Below, in pieces: positions 1 to 8,207 of a stretch of 64,000 nt of DNA. The DNA is taken from contig JBDSJD010000016.1 of the NCBI GenBank assembly GCA_039917615.1, positions 1 through 64,000 of the forward strand, in the 5' to 3' direction. This DNA comes from ZC4RG30 sp039917615. GTDB lineage: Bacteria; Pseudomonadota; Gammaproteobacteria; Steroidobacterales; Steroidobacteraceae. The notes beneath the pieces were generated by a model. It was not told the origin of the DNA and searched no databases. It saw only the letters and a list, made by a program, of their open reading frames with translations. Positions within the stretch are counted from its first letter, which is position 1, and the number at the start of each line of letters is the position of its first letter. Made by a program: the position numbers and the translations under genes.

Positions 1-496
1 CGCCCTTGTTGTCGCCGATGCGGATGATGCGATCGACCGGAAGCCCAACCTCCTTGTGCCAGATCTCGAACGCTTCGTCGTCGGTCTGGTAGATGGTGAC
101 CAGCAATTTTTCCTTGGGCAGCTGCCACACGCCAGTCAGCAACTCCCAGGCGTACAGGATCGCGTCGCGTTTGAAATAGTCGCCGAAGCTGAAATTGCCG
201 AGCATCTCGAAAAACGTGTGGTGGCTGGCGGTGTAGCCGACCTGGTCGAGATCGTTGTGCTTGCCGCCGGCGCGCACGCAGCGCTGCGAACTGGCCGCCC
301 GTTTGTAACTGCGTTTCTCGGCGCCGAGAAAGACATCCTTGAACTGCACCATGCCGGCATTGGTGAACAACAGCGTTGGGTCATTGCCGGGCACGAGGCT
401 GCTCGACGCAATGACGCTATGTCCCTGCTGGGCGAAATAGGCGAGAAAGGCGCTGCGGATGTCGGAGGCGGAGAAGGGTTTCTTGGGGCTGGTCAT
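1..496 (-). CDS. alaS: Alanyl-tRNA synthetase, N-terminal part (cut by window edge)
   Basis: Charges tRNA-Ala with alanine in the cytoplasm. Only about 165 N-terminal residues are present; the gene continues beyond base 1. The protein begins MTSPKKPFSASDIRSAFLAY and then shows class II synthetase motifs typical of AlaRS: PGNDPTLLFTNAGMVQFK near residues 36-53, the CVRAGGKHNDLDQVG stretch near 74-88 and HHTFFEMLGNFSFGDYFK near 92-109. The ATG at 496 overlaps the recX stop codon as ATGA, so translation is probably coupled to recX. The recA-recX-alaS order is a common gammaproteobacterial arrangement. Identification is secure. Confidence 0.95.
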   Translation of the reverse strand, partial: MTSPKKPFSASDIRSAFLAYFAQQGHSVIASSSLVPGNDPTLLFTNAGMVQFKDVFLGAEKRSYKRAASSQRCVRAGGKHNDLDQVGYTASHHTFFEMLGNFSFGDYFKRDAILYAWELLTGVWQLPKEKLLVTIYQTDDEAFEIWHKEVGLPVDRIIRIGDNKG

Positions 497-1013
497 GGAT
501 CTTCGCTGTTGATGTCGTCTGAATCTGAACCGTCAGCGCCGTATCCCAGAGCGCTGGCGATATGATCCTTGGAAAAGCCCCGGTATTGCAAAAATCGCAT
601 CTGCCGGGCACGCCCCGGCCAGTCTTTCGGAACCCGAGCCCCGAATTTGCGGCGACGAACGTCTGCCGCCAGCAGCATCCAGTCCGGCGCAGTGTCGAGC
701 GCCGCAGCCACGGATTCTGCCGGGATGCCGGCTTCCTGGAGCGCGTGGCGGACGCGCTGCGGCCCTTGCCCACGATTGGTGAGCATGCGGACGAGGGCCT
801 CGGCATAGCGCGTGTCGTCGAGCAGGCGCTCTTCGCAGAGCTCAACAACGGTGGCGGCCACGACCCCGGCGTCGTATCCCTTTCTGACCAGGGCGGCACT
901 GGCCTCTGCCGTGGAATATTCGCGACGTGCTACGAGAGCCAGCGCCGCAGCGCGCGCCGCCTGCGGATTGGCGGCGCGGCTCTCGTCTACCCGCGTGGGG
1001 CGGCGACCGAAGC

Positions 1014-1017
<4 letters not shown>
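493..1017 (-). CDS. recX: RecX, regulator of RecA
   Basis: RecX binds RecA filaments and limits recombinase activity. The C-terminal part from the GTG at 861 contains EERLLDDTRYAEALVRMLTNRG, the usual RecX helical repeat. RecX similarity does not start there: the same frame upstream reads ALALVARREYSTAEASAALV and RKGYDAGVV, the N-terminal RecX module. No ATG, GTG or TTG lies between the recA stop and 861 in this frame. I therefore place the start at CTG 1017, which overlaps the recA stop as CTGA and gives 174 residues, within the family range. If only standard starts are allowed the gene would be 493-861 and would lack its first module. The stop overlaps the alaS start. Confidence 0.8.
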
Positions 1018-2045
<1,028 letters not shown>

Positions 2046-2099
2046 GGACGGAGCCTCGAATGGAGCTGTGAAGTGGTGGAACCAATATGCCACAGGTTA

Positions 2100-2115
2100 C
2101 TGTATATGTATACAG
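2100..2115. promoter_or_regulatory. LexA (SOS) box of recA
   Basis: CTGTATATGTATACAG fits the CTG-N10-CAG LexA consensus with an alternating TA core, and lies about 55 bases upstream of the recA ATG. TATACA, a plausible -10 element, is inside it on the minus strand, so LexA would block recA transcription directly. A 7-bp stem (TTTCTGG at 2118-2124, CCAGAAA at 2134-2140) sits beside it between cinA and recA; it has no U-tract and is not called a terminator. Confidence 0.92.
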
Positions 2116-2157
2116 TCTTTCTGGTGCGTTTCTCCAGAAATCGTGACAGGCAAGCTC

Positions 2158-2667
2158 TCAGCCTTCCAGCACCAGATCCATCGTAAATGCGGCCGAATGG
2201 CGGCGCACGGCGTCCCGGTCCCCAGAAAAGCGCCGATGGACGGCAACCGCGCCGACCGAGTCATCCTGGTGCCGGGCGGCCCGGGCAAACCAGACATCGC
2301 CAACCGGATGCTCGTCGGTACCACCATCGGGTCCGGCCACTCCGCTGATGGCGACCGCCAGTTGTGCTCCGCTTGCAACCAGTGCCCCGACGGCCATTTC
2401 CAGGACAGCCCGCTCGCTGACCGCACCGTGATCCGCAAGGGTTGCTGCGCTGACGCCAAGCTGCCGCTGCTTGGATTCGTTTGAATAGGTGACAAGGCCG
2501 CACTCGAACCAGTCCGAGCTTCCCGGAACATCGGTGAGCAGTTTGGCGACGTAACCACCGGTGCAGGATTCTGCGGTAGCGACTTTGATCTGGCGATCAA
2601 GCAGTGCGGCAGCTACCCGGACGGCCAGCACGGCAAGCTCAGTGTCAGTGGGGGGGTGGTGCGTCAC
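2158..2667 (-). CDS. pncC: Nicotinamide-nucleotide amidohydrolase (CinA C-terminal domain family)
   Basis: This family deamidates nicotinamide mononucleotide to nicotinic acid mononucleotide for NAD recycling. The 169-residue protein is the stand-alone CinA C-terminal domain: KVATAESCTGGYVAKLLTDV at about 28-47 carries the catalytic Ser, followed by VTYSNESKQRQLGV, GAVSERAVLEMA and the glycine-rich AVAISGVAGPDGG. The start is a GTG at 2667, with a run of seven C in the coding strand just after it. It lies upstream of recA in the same direction, as cinA usually does. The N-terminal MoCF domain of full-length CinA is absent, which is common in gammaproteobacteria. Confidence 0.92.
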   Translation of the reverse strand: MTHHPPTDTELAVLAVRVAAALLDRQIKVATAESCTGGYVAKLLTDVPGSSDWFECGLVTYSNESKQRQLGVSAATLADHGAVSERAVLEMAVGALVASGAQLAVAISGVAGPDGGTDEHPVGDVWFARAARHQDDSVGAVAVHRRFSGDRDAVRRHSAAFTMDLVLEG

Positions 2668-2682
2668 GCCCCCAGCCTACTG

Positions 2683-3972
2683 CTATTTGGCAGCTTCGCG
2701 GACGCGCTTTTCCTGCGCACGCCCCAACGCCAGGGACAACACGACCCAGCCAGCGGCGAGCAGGGCCGACAGACCTGCGAGTACCGGCTGCACGGCCATC
2801 AACTTTGCCAATCCCGTGTAGAGAAAGGCGTTGGCGAAGTCCGCGCCACGGAAAACGGCGCCGTCGACAATGTTCTTCGCCTTGAACTTCTCTTCCCGAC
2901 TCACCACCGGCCACAAAGATTCGCGCGCCACGTTCGCGATACCGAAATTGGCCGCCCGCTGACAGGCCTGGAATGCCGCCACGGCGAACAGCGCAGAGGT
3001 AAACATCAGCGAGCTGAAACCCAGCACAAACACCAGTGGAAGGATTGCCAGGGCACGCCCTGTGCCTATTCCCTTGATGATGCGCCCCGTGCCCACCAGC
3101 TGAACGGCCAGCGACAGGATGCCAACCCAGAACGAGATCTCCGCGAAGATGCTGGTGCGCTGCTTAAGATCCGCAGTGTAGGAAGCCACGATGTGGGCCT
3201 GCGTGAGATACAGGAAGGTGCCGAGCAGCGACAGCAGGAATACCCACAGTCCGATGCTGCCGAGGTACGGCGACTTGAAGAGCAGCCCGAAGCCATCGAA
3301 TGGGCCACCACCCACCGGCTTCTTCTCGCGCCCGGCGCTGGCCGCGACGAAATTCGGATCCGCCGCCTGCAGCGCAGCCGCGGCCGGTTCAAGCCGGTTG
3401 GCGCAGACGATGGCACCGATCAACAGGCAACCGGCTACCAGCAACAGGTTCGGAACGCCGAGCGGCTCGACCAGCAGTTTGGTGATCTTGGGACCGAGAA
3501 TGACGCCCACTGAACCGCCCGCCGCAATGAAACCGAACAGGCGCTTGCCCTGCTCCGTTGAGTACAGGTCGGACATGAAGGTCCAGAAAATGGATACGGT
3601 GAATACCGAAAACACTGTGATCCAGATGAAGAACGCCTTGGGCACAAAGTCTGGCGCCACCTCCGACTTCAACAGGAACCAGAAGATCAGCATATTGGCG
3701 ACGAGGAACAGATAGGCCGCCGGAACGAAGCGCTGGCGCGGCAATTTGGCCGCGATGGTGGCCTGCAAAGGCGCGGTGATCAATGCGACAACAAACGTGC
3801 CCAAAAACAGCCACGGCAGATCTTGCGCACCGCCGCGTATGCCAAAGGCATCCCGGATGGGTAGCAGCATGTAATACGTGGACATCAGGAAGAAGAAATA
3901 AGCGAAGGACCAGAGCAGCGCCTTCACTTCCCCGGTTTTCGCATTGGCCAGCTTCTGGATGAGCACTTCCAT
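2683..3972 (-). CDS. MFS-type transporter, Npt/Tlc-like
   Basis: A 429-residue polytopic membrane protein with about twelve hydrophobic segments and no signal peptide. The start MEVLIQKLANAKTGEVKALL followed by YFFFLMSTYYMLLPIRDAFG, and the later FWTFMSDLYSTEQGKRLFGF, resemble the bacterial MFS group related to ATP/ADP carriers (NPT1/NPT2-like). The substrate cannot be read from sequence. It ends 15 bases before the pncC start on the same strand and could be co-transcribed with pncC. It diverges from the next MFS gene, with 47 bases between the starts. Confidence 0.75.
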   Translation of the reverse strand: MEVLIQKLANAKTGEVKALLWSFAYFFFLMSTYYMLLPIRDAFGIRGGAQDLPWLFLGTFVVALITAPLQATIAAKLPRQRFVPAAYLFLVANMLIFWFLLKSEVAPDFVPKAFFIWITVFSVFTVSIFWTFMSDLYSTEQGKRLFGFIAAGGSVGVILGPKITKLLVEPLGVPNLLLVAGCLLIGAIVCANRLEPAAAALQAADPNFVAASAGREKKPVGGGPFDGFGLLFKSPYLGSIGLWVFLLSLLGTFLYLTQAHIVASYTADLKQRTSIFAEISFWVGILSLAVQLVGTGRIIKGIGTGRALAILPLVFVLGFSSLMFTSALFAVAAFQACQRAANFGIANVARESLWPVVSREEKFKAKNIVDGAVFRGADFANAFLYTGLAKLMAVQPVLAGLSALLAAGWVVLSLALGRAQEKRVREAAK

Positions 3973-4019
3973 TCGGGCAGCATATCCGCGCCTGAATCCT
4001 GGGCGCCAGTTTTTCCTTT

Positions 4020-5528
4020 ATGTGTGCACAATCGGCTATGCAACCTGACCCGCGCCGCTGGCTGGTGCTCGCCATCACGGCGAGCGGCCTGTTCCTGATC
4101 TGCGTCGATCTGACGGTGCTGTACGTTGCGCTGCCTGCGCTGACGCGCGATCTTGGAGCGGGCAATTCAGCGCGACTGTGGATCCTTAACGCCTATCCGA
4201 TCGTCGTCGCCGGCCTGCTGCCGGGCCTCGGCACGCTGGGAGACCGTCATGGCCACCGGCGATTGTTCTTGATCGGGCTTGCGACTTTCGGCGTCGCATC
4301 ACTTGCCGCAGCCTATGCCGCAAATGCCGCTCTGCTCATCGTGGCGCGCGCATTCCTTGGTGTGGGTGCGGCCATGATGATGCCGGCCACGCTTGCAATC
4401 ATCCGCACCACTTTCACCGAGACACGCGCGCGCGCTTTTGCGATTGGCTTGTGGTCGGGAGTAGCGGCGGGTGGCATGGCGCTGGGTCCGCTGATCGCCG
4501 GCCTGTTGCTGGAACGCTTCTGGTGGGGATCCGTGTTCCTTATCAACGTGCCGGTGGTTGCTGTCGCGCTGCTGCTGACGTGGTGGCTGGTGCCCCGTCG
4601 CTCAGCACCGGGCGGCGCACCCTGGGATCTGATCGGATCACTGCAGATTCTGGTCGGACTGACTTCATTGGTGTATGCGATCAAGGAACTTGCGCGACAA
4701 GGGAACTCACTGACGAGAGTCGCGCTTGCCGTGTTGCTCAGCGTGGTGTTCATCGTCGCGTACCTGCGGCGCCAGCGACGCAGGCCGCATCCGCTCATCG
4801 ATCTGTCGCTGTTCCAGTTGCCGGATTTCGCCGGCGCGTTTGCGGCGGCATGCCTGGGAACCGCGGGCGTCGTGGGTGTGGAACTGGTGCTGAGCCAGTA
4901 CCTGCAGCTGGTAGAGCAACGCAGCGCTCTGCAGGCGGCCATCGTGTTTCTGCCGATGGCCATCGCCGGATTCTTTGCGGGGCCGTTGGCTGGAAGACTC
5001 ATGCACCGCATGCGCCCGTCGGCGTTTGCGAGCGGCGCCTTTGTGCTGGCCGCGATTTGCGTGCTCTGCCTGGCGCTGGTGCCGCCAGATGCAATGCGCT
5101 ATCCGCTGATCCGCATGCTGCTGTTGATCGGCATGGGCCTTGGGATTGGCGCATCGGTGACATTCGCTTCCAGCACCATCATGAATGCTGCACCACCGGA
5201 ACGTAGCGGCATGGCGGCATCCATTGAAGAAGTGGGTTTTGAACTTGGCAGTTCGCTCGGCGTGGCGGTGTTCGGCAGCGTGATGACTGCGGCGTATGCG
5301 TTGTCTCTGGCCTTGCCGGAAGCAGGCGGCGAACTGCCCGCGAATGTGCGGGATTCACTGGATGAAGCGCTGCTGGCTGCGGAATCACTTGGAACTGAAA
5401 CCGCGGTTGCATTGCGGGCGGCCGGACGTGCGGCATTCACCGAGGCGTTGCGGGCTGTGCTGATTGGCATTGGGCTGTTGTGGTTCGCTACTGGCTGGTT
5501 GATTGCTCGGTGCGGTGGACGGGACTGA
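4020..5528 (+). CDS. DHA2-family MFS efflux transporter (EmrB/QacA/SmvA type)
   Basis: A 502-residue protein with about 14 transmembrane segments, the usual number for the drug:H+ antiporter-2 family. Motif A is seen as GTLGDRHGHRRLFLIGLATF at about 77-96, and motif D1-like DLTVLYVALPALTRDL near 25-40. SIEEVGFELGSSLGVAVFGS near 400 matches the TMS-13 region of SmvA-type quaternary-amine pumps. The ATG at 4020 gives an intact first helix; a second in-frame ATG is at 4038, and neither has a clear ribosome-binding site. Probable role: export of cationic or lipophilic compounds; the substrate is inferred only from family. Confidence 0.82.
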   Translation: MCAQSAMQPDPRRWLVLAITASGLFLICVDLTVLYVALPALTRDLGAGNSARLWILNAYPIVVAGLLPGLGTLGDRHGHRRLFLIGLATFGVASLAAAYAANAALLIVARAFLGVGAAMMMPATLAIIRTTFTETRARAFAIGLWSGVAAGGMALGPLIAGLLLERFWWGSVFLINVPVVAVALLLTWWLVPRRSAPGGAPWDLIGSLQILVGLTSLVYAIKELARQGNSLTRVALAVLLSVVFIVAYLRRQRRRPHPLIDLSLFQLPDFAGAFAAACLGTAGVVGVELVLSQYLQLVEQRSALQAAIVFLPMAIAGFFAGPLAGRLMHRMRPSAFASGAFVLAAICVLCLALVPPDAMRYPLIRMLLLIGMGLGIGASVTFASSTIMNAAPPERSGMAASIEEVGFELGSSLGVAVFGSVMTAAYALSLALPEAGGELPANVRDSLDEALLAAESLGTETAVALRAAGRAAFTEALRAVLIGIGLLWFATGWLIARCGGRD

Positions 5529-5552
5529 TGGCTAATCAACATAATGATCGAT

Positions 5553-5792
5553 ATGGCTACCGTAACCGTTCGTAACCTTCCCGAAGAAATCCATCGCGCC
5601 CTGCGAATTCAGGCTGCCAGGCAGGGTCGCAGCATGGAGGCTGAGATCCGCGAGATCCTGGCGCAAAGCACTCGCCGCGAGGGGCGAATGCTGATCGGCA
5701 CCGAGCTGCGCCACTATGCCGAACAGATTGGCGGCGCGGAGCTTGAGATACAGCGGGATGCGACGCCCCTGCAGTCCGAGTCTCTCGAGTAG
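5553..5792 (+). CDS. FitA-like ribbon-helix-helix antitoxin, orphan
   Basis: A 79-residue DNA-binding protein. MATVTVRNLPEEIHRALRIQ followed by AARQGRSMEAEIREIL is the Arc/FitA ribbon-helix-helix with a beta strand and two helices. FitA-type antitoxins normally sit directly upstream of a PIN-domain toxin (FitB/VapC), but no PIN gene follows; a MazE-type gene comes next. ATG 5553 is chosen because family members begin MATVTVRNLP; an ATG nine bases earlier is in frame. It may be an orphan left after toxin loss or a free regulator. Confidence 0.72.
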   Translation: MATVTVRNLPEEIHRALRIQAARQGRSMEAEIREILAQSTRREGRMLIGTELRHYAEQIGGAELEIQRDATPLQSESLE

Positions 5793-5823
5793 TCACTTTC
5801 GACACCAAGACACCGGCGACGAC

Positions 5824-6072
5824 ATGAAGATCGCGATTCGACAGCGTGGCAACTCGAAGGGCGTTTTGATTCCGAAGCCTTTGCTCGCCCAGGTCGGCCT
5901 CAAGAAAGAGGCAACGATCACCGTGGAAAAGGGCGCCATCGTTCTACGCAAGCCCGCCCAGAATGCACGCAGCGGCTGGGCTGTGGCAGCGGCGCGGATT
6001 GCCGCGGCGGAAGACGACCAGCTGGTGCTGGGGGAATTCCCCAATCAAGATGACGCGACCCTGAAATGGTGA
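5824..6072 (+). CDS. MazE-like AbrB-fold antitoxin
   Basis: An 82-residue swapped-hairpin AbrB protein: MKIAIRQRGNSKGVLIPKPL then LKKEATITVEKGAIVLRKP is the MazE/ChpI DNA-binding domain. The C-terminal part ending LGEFPNQDDATLKW is the toxin-binding tail type. MazE genes are normally followed by mazF overlapping the stop codon; here an ATG does overlap it (6066), but the toxin frame is broken after a few codons (see next entry). It sits 31 bases after the FitA-like gene, so two antitoxins are adjacent and neither has an intact toxin. Confidence 0.8.
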   Translation: MKIAIRQRGNSKGVLIPKPLLAQVGLKKEATITVEKGAIVLRKPAQNARSGWAVAAARIAAAEDDQLVLGEFPNQDDATLKW

Positions 6073-6125
6073 CCCGCGAGACATCTGGTAATTCACTTGG
6101 AAGGCCCGCCCGTGTGTTGCGCTGA
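6066..6125 (+). pseudogene. mazF toxin remnant (first ~10 codons, frameshifted)
   Basis: The ATG at 6066 overlaps the MazE stop, the normal coupling for MazF. As written it encodes 19 codons to a TGA at 6123-6125. The bases GACATCTGG at 6080-6088 encode Asp-Ile-Trp in another frame. If one base is restored before 6080 and one after 6088, the reading becomes MVTRGDIWLIHLE, very like the MazF/PemK start RGDIWLVxLDP. Nothing MazF-like remains after about 6102. This supports a toxin inactivated by small deletions and then lost. The call rests on a short match. Confidence 0.5.
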
Positions 6126-6143
6126 AATTCTGAGCCATAAGCA

Positions 6144-7049
6144 TCAGTCGCGCGTCCATCCCGCGCGTGGCTTCCAGCGCCACTCCCCTTCCGCTTCCTC
6201 GATCAGCGGCAGCAGAAATCGCTCCAGATCGGCGACCACTGTCGCCAGTTGCTCGGGCGCTGTTGCCATTCGCTCGCGAGTCAGGAAGGTCTGCCATTGG
6301 TCGCGCCAGGTTTCGACATAGGCTTCACTGAGCCCGGTCGGCTTATCCTGCGGAAGCACAGTCTCGCGCCGCGCGAAGGTCTGGCGAACAGCCGCGGCGA
6401 GCGGCGCCCTCTCCAGCTCGAACGTCTCGGCGATCAGCCACAGGTCGTAATAGTCCTTCAGTCGACTGTTGGTGATTCCGCGAGTTGCAATGGCATGAAA
6501 TTTCTCGGCGACCACCGTCTCGATCGGATACGCCCGCACACGCGGCGTCGGCGCATCGAGCAGCGTCGGATAGTCGATCTCGATGGGACCGGGAGTGATC
6601 GCATCGCCGAAGCCCACATCGACCTGAATCGGAACGCGCGCAACATCGATTGTGGCCTGCGTACGTATCCGCACGCCGCCGTACTCAATGTCCTCGCGGA
6701 TCGGCGCAGCTTCGAGTCCATCGACATCGAAGGCCACGCCGTCGTCGTCGACAGGTTGGGTCAGGATCGTGCGAAAGGTATCGCCCATTGCCTCGGGACT
6801 GTTCTCACCGTAGCCGAGCAGATCCAGGTCGCGCGTCGGCCTAAACGGCGCCTCCACCCAAGTCACGAACAGCATCGCGCCCTTGAGGATAAATCGGTTG
6901 CGATGCTCCGACTGGCTCAAGCGATACAACAACCTTTCAAGGGCATAGCGTGTCAGCAGGATCTGGAAATCGGTGCGCTCGTCGCGCGATCGCTGCAGCA
7001 GTCGGGCACGCACCGAGGCACCAACGTTCTTCAGGGGTTCACGTGCCAT
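6144..7049 (-). CDS. abiEii: AbiEii/AbiGii nucleotidyltransferase toxin
   Basis: Toxin of a type IV toxin-antitoxin/abortive-infection pair; family members are nucleotidyltransferases that arrest growth. The 301-residue protein has TRYALERLLYRLSQSEHRNR, then FILKGAMLFVTW and the paired-acidic catalytic motif PTRDLDLLGYG, and later VVAEKFHAIATRGITNSRLK with KDYYDLW, the AbiEii signature. ATG 7049 is chosen because members start close to xEPxNxxASVRARLL; it overlaps the end of abiEi by 11 bases. An ATG at 7070 is the alternative. It is co-transcribed with abiEi under the palindromic operator upstream. The key acidic residues are intact. Confidence 0.88.
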   Translation of the reverse strand: MAREPLKNVGASVRARLLQRSRDERTDFQILLTRYALERLLYRLSQSEHRNRFILKGAMLFVTWVEAPFRPTRDLDLLGYGENSPEAMGDTFRTILTQPVDDDGVAFDVDGLEAAPIREDIEYGGVRIRTQATIDVARVPIQVDVGFGDAITPGPIEIDYPTLLDAPTPRVRAYPIETVVAEKFHAIATRGITNSRLKDYYDLWLIAETFELERAPLAAAVRQTFARRETVLPQDKPTGLSEAYVETWRDQWQTFLTRERMATAPEQLATVVADLERFLLPLIEEAEGEWRWKPRAGWTRD

Positions 7050-7659
7050 CGGCCGCCGTCGCTTCGACATAGGGTTTCATGGTCGACCAGATGCGGGCTT
7101 TCGTGCCGTATCGCCACAGTTGGTCGCTTTTCGCCTTGCGCTGGCGCAGGCCCTCGCGCAGCCCTTCCATCGCCACGTCGATGCCGACCTTGGCACGATA
7201 CCGGAAGCAATCGACGATGGTCCGTGCCGGATCGGTGATCGCCACCTCGATGCCCTCGATGCGATGGCGTTGGACGCCTTCGATCAGCGCCGGGCCCGTG
7301 AAGCGGACAAAGCGGATCGGCGGATAGTCGATCCGTGGACGCCAGGCGGTGCGCTCAATTGCCATCCAGACGCTCGACGGCATCTGCAGCGTCAGCCCAT
7401 GGAACTGCAGCGCCGACACCAGGCAGATGACACCCTTGGGCACAATCGCCGCCGATTCGGCTAGCGTGCGGCGAGCGTCGACTGTTCCATTGGCAAGCTG
7501 GTAGAGGCCCCGTGCCGGACGTACAACGACCCCCTCCCGGACCAGACGCGAAAGCGTCTCCGGATCGATGCCATGAGCGGTAAAGTCCTTCAGCCGCATC
7601 ATGGAACGGGCGCCCAGCAGTTTGAGAGTCTTGGCGCGCTGGGTGATGGTCGTGGCCAA
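7039..7659 (-). CDS. abiEi: AbiEi antitoxin / transcriptional repressor
   Basis: A 206-residue antitoxin with an N-terminal winged helix-turn-helix (MMRLKDFTAHGIDPETLSRL followed by VREGVVVRPARGLYQLA) and the C-terminal AbiEi domain (KGVICLVSALQFHGLT, RTIVDCFRYRAKVGIDVA). AbiEi proteins neutralise AbiEii and repress their own promoter by binding inverted repeats. The N-terminal match begins at TITQRAKTLKLL, so TTG 7659 is taken as start; an AGAGG stretch about ten bases upstream can serve as ribosome-binding site. The longer in-frame extension to 7737 would run through the palindrome and is unlikely. Confidence 0.85.
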   Translation of the reverse strand: MATTITQRAKTLKLLGARSMMRLKDFTAHGIDPETLSRLVREGVVVRPARGLYQLANGTVDARRTLAESAAIVPKGVICLVSALQFHGLTLQMPSSVWMAIERTAWRPRIDYPPIRFVRFTGPALIEGVQRHRIEGIEVAITDPARTIVDCFRYRAKVGIDVAMEGLREGLRQRKAKSDQLWRYGTKARIWSTMKPYVEATAADGT

Positions 7660-7719
7660 TGTGATAAAACCTCTGCTAATTAGGTAATATAGCAGAGGTT
7701 TTATCACATGCGATGTGAT
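7660..7719. promoter_or_regulatory. abiE operator: 19-bp perfect inverted repeat plus a second palindrome
   Basis: TGTGATAAAACCTCTGCTA (7660-7678) is repeated exactly in inverse at 7690-7708, separated by 11 A/T-rich bases. A second palindrome, ATCACAT-GCG-ATGTGAT (7703-7719), overlaps the outer end. TATATT on the minus strand at 7685-7690 is a possible -10, so the repeat would bracket it. The repeat ends at the base before the TTG start of abiEi. AbiEi autoregulation through inverted repeats is known for the family; assigning this site to AbiEi is inference. Confidence 0.8.
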
Positions 7720-8145
7720 CGCAATCCTGCCAAGCAAGAAGTGGAACTTATAAGACTACAGGCTATTGATTTTTAAGTGGAAAATATCAATACAAGCGCA
7801 CACGCCGATGATGCAGCACCAAAAGCGTGGGTTTGCGATTCAGCCACGTAGCTGCGCTTTTCTCTTTTTTTCCTCCGTGACGCACAAGTAGGGCCAACTG
7901 TCAGAAGGGCTGCGTGTTGTTCAAGTGTGGCTTCGATCCTGGCGGTATTTAATCGCCGTCCCATCGGGCACGCGATATTTCAGCAACACGCAAGTGAGGC
8001 CACGTGAGGTCATGTGAGGTCAACCATCACAAATCTCCGGGCCTTCCAGATCCATGGCCAGAAATCGGTAACCCTACCGGGAAACACCGCAGCGGCCGCA
8101 CCGGTGTATCCGCCGTTAGGCGCAGGTCGTCGGTCTTCATGCGGA
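7720..8145. other. Intergenic stretch without a recognisable gene
   Basis: Between the abiE operator and the acyltransferase promoter I see no supported gene. A 63-codon minus-strand frame (7773-7964) has no family resemblance and low-complexity composition. The stretch is less GC-rich than its surroundings up to about 7880 and contains the triple 10-bp repeat listed separately. Confidence 0.5.
7993..8022. repeat. Three tandem 10-bp repeats NGTGAGGYCA
   Basis: AGTGAGGCCA, CGTGAGGTCA and TGTGAGGTCA follow each other without gap, in exact 10-base register (one helical turn). They lie about 125 bases upstream of the acyltransferase promoter. A binding site for a regulator reading the same DNA face is possible; nothing else supports a function. 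Confidence 0.7.
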
Positions 8146-8192
8146 TTGCAGTGTAACTAAATATTTAGCTAGTATTCAACTAATCTCTTAGT
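8146..8192 (+). promoter_or_regulatory. Acyltransferase promoter with two BlaI-like operators
   Basis: A TTGCAG -35 (8146-8151) and TAGTAT -10 (8170-8175) are 18 bases apart. Between them is ACTAA-ATAT-TTAGC (8156-8169) and just downstream ACTAA-TCTC-TTAGT (8179-8192), centres 23 bases apart. The same palindrome ACTAA-N4-TTAGT lies in the same place, between -35 and -10, in the promoter of the blaI-like gene. Both the promoter and the operator assignment are inferred from sequence. Confidence 0.65.
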
Positions 8193-8207
8193 CACAGGAA
8201 TTCAAAA

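Noticed and set aside
2650..2656. Run of seven G at the start of pncC as a contingency tract
   Set aside because: Too short to argue for switching, and the frame is intact.
7773..7964. 63-codon minus-strand frame in the gap before the acyltransferase
   Set aside because: No family resemblance, no ribosome-binding site and low-complexity content; not enough to call a gene.
8110..8125. GTTAGGC, a classical attC core sequence
   Set aside because: No matching RYYYAAC core or stem in the preceding 130 bases and no cassette gene; a 7-mer occurs often by chance.
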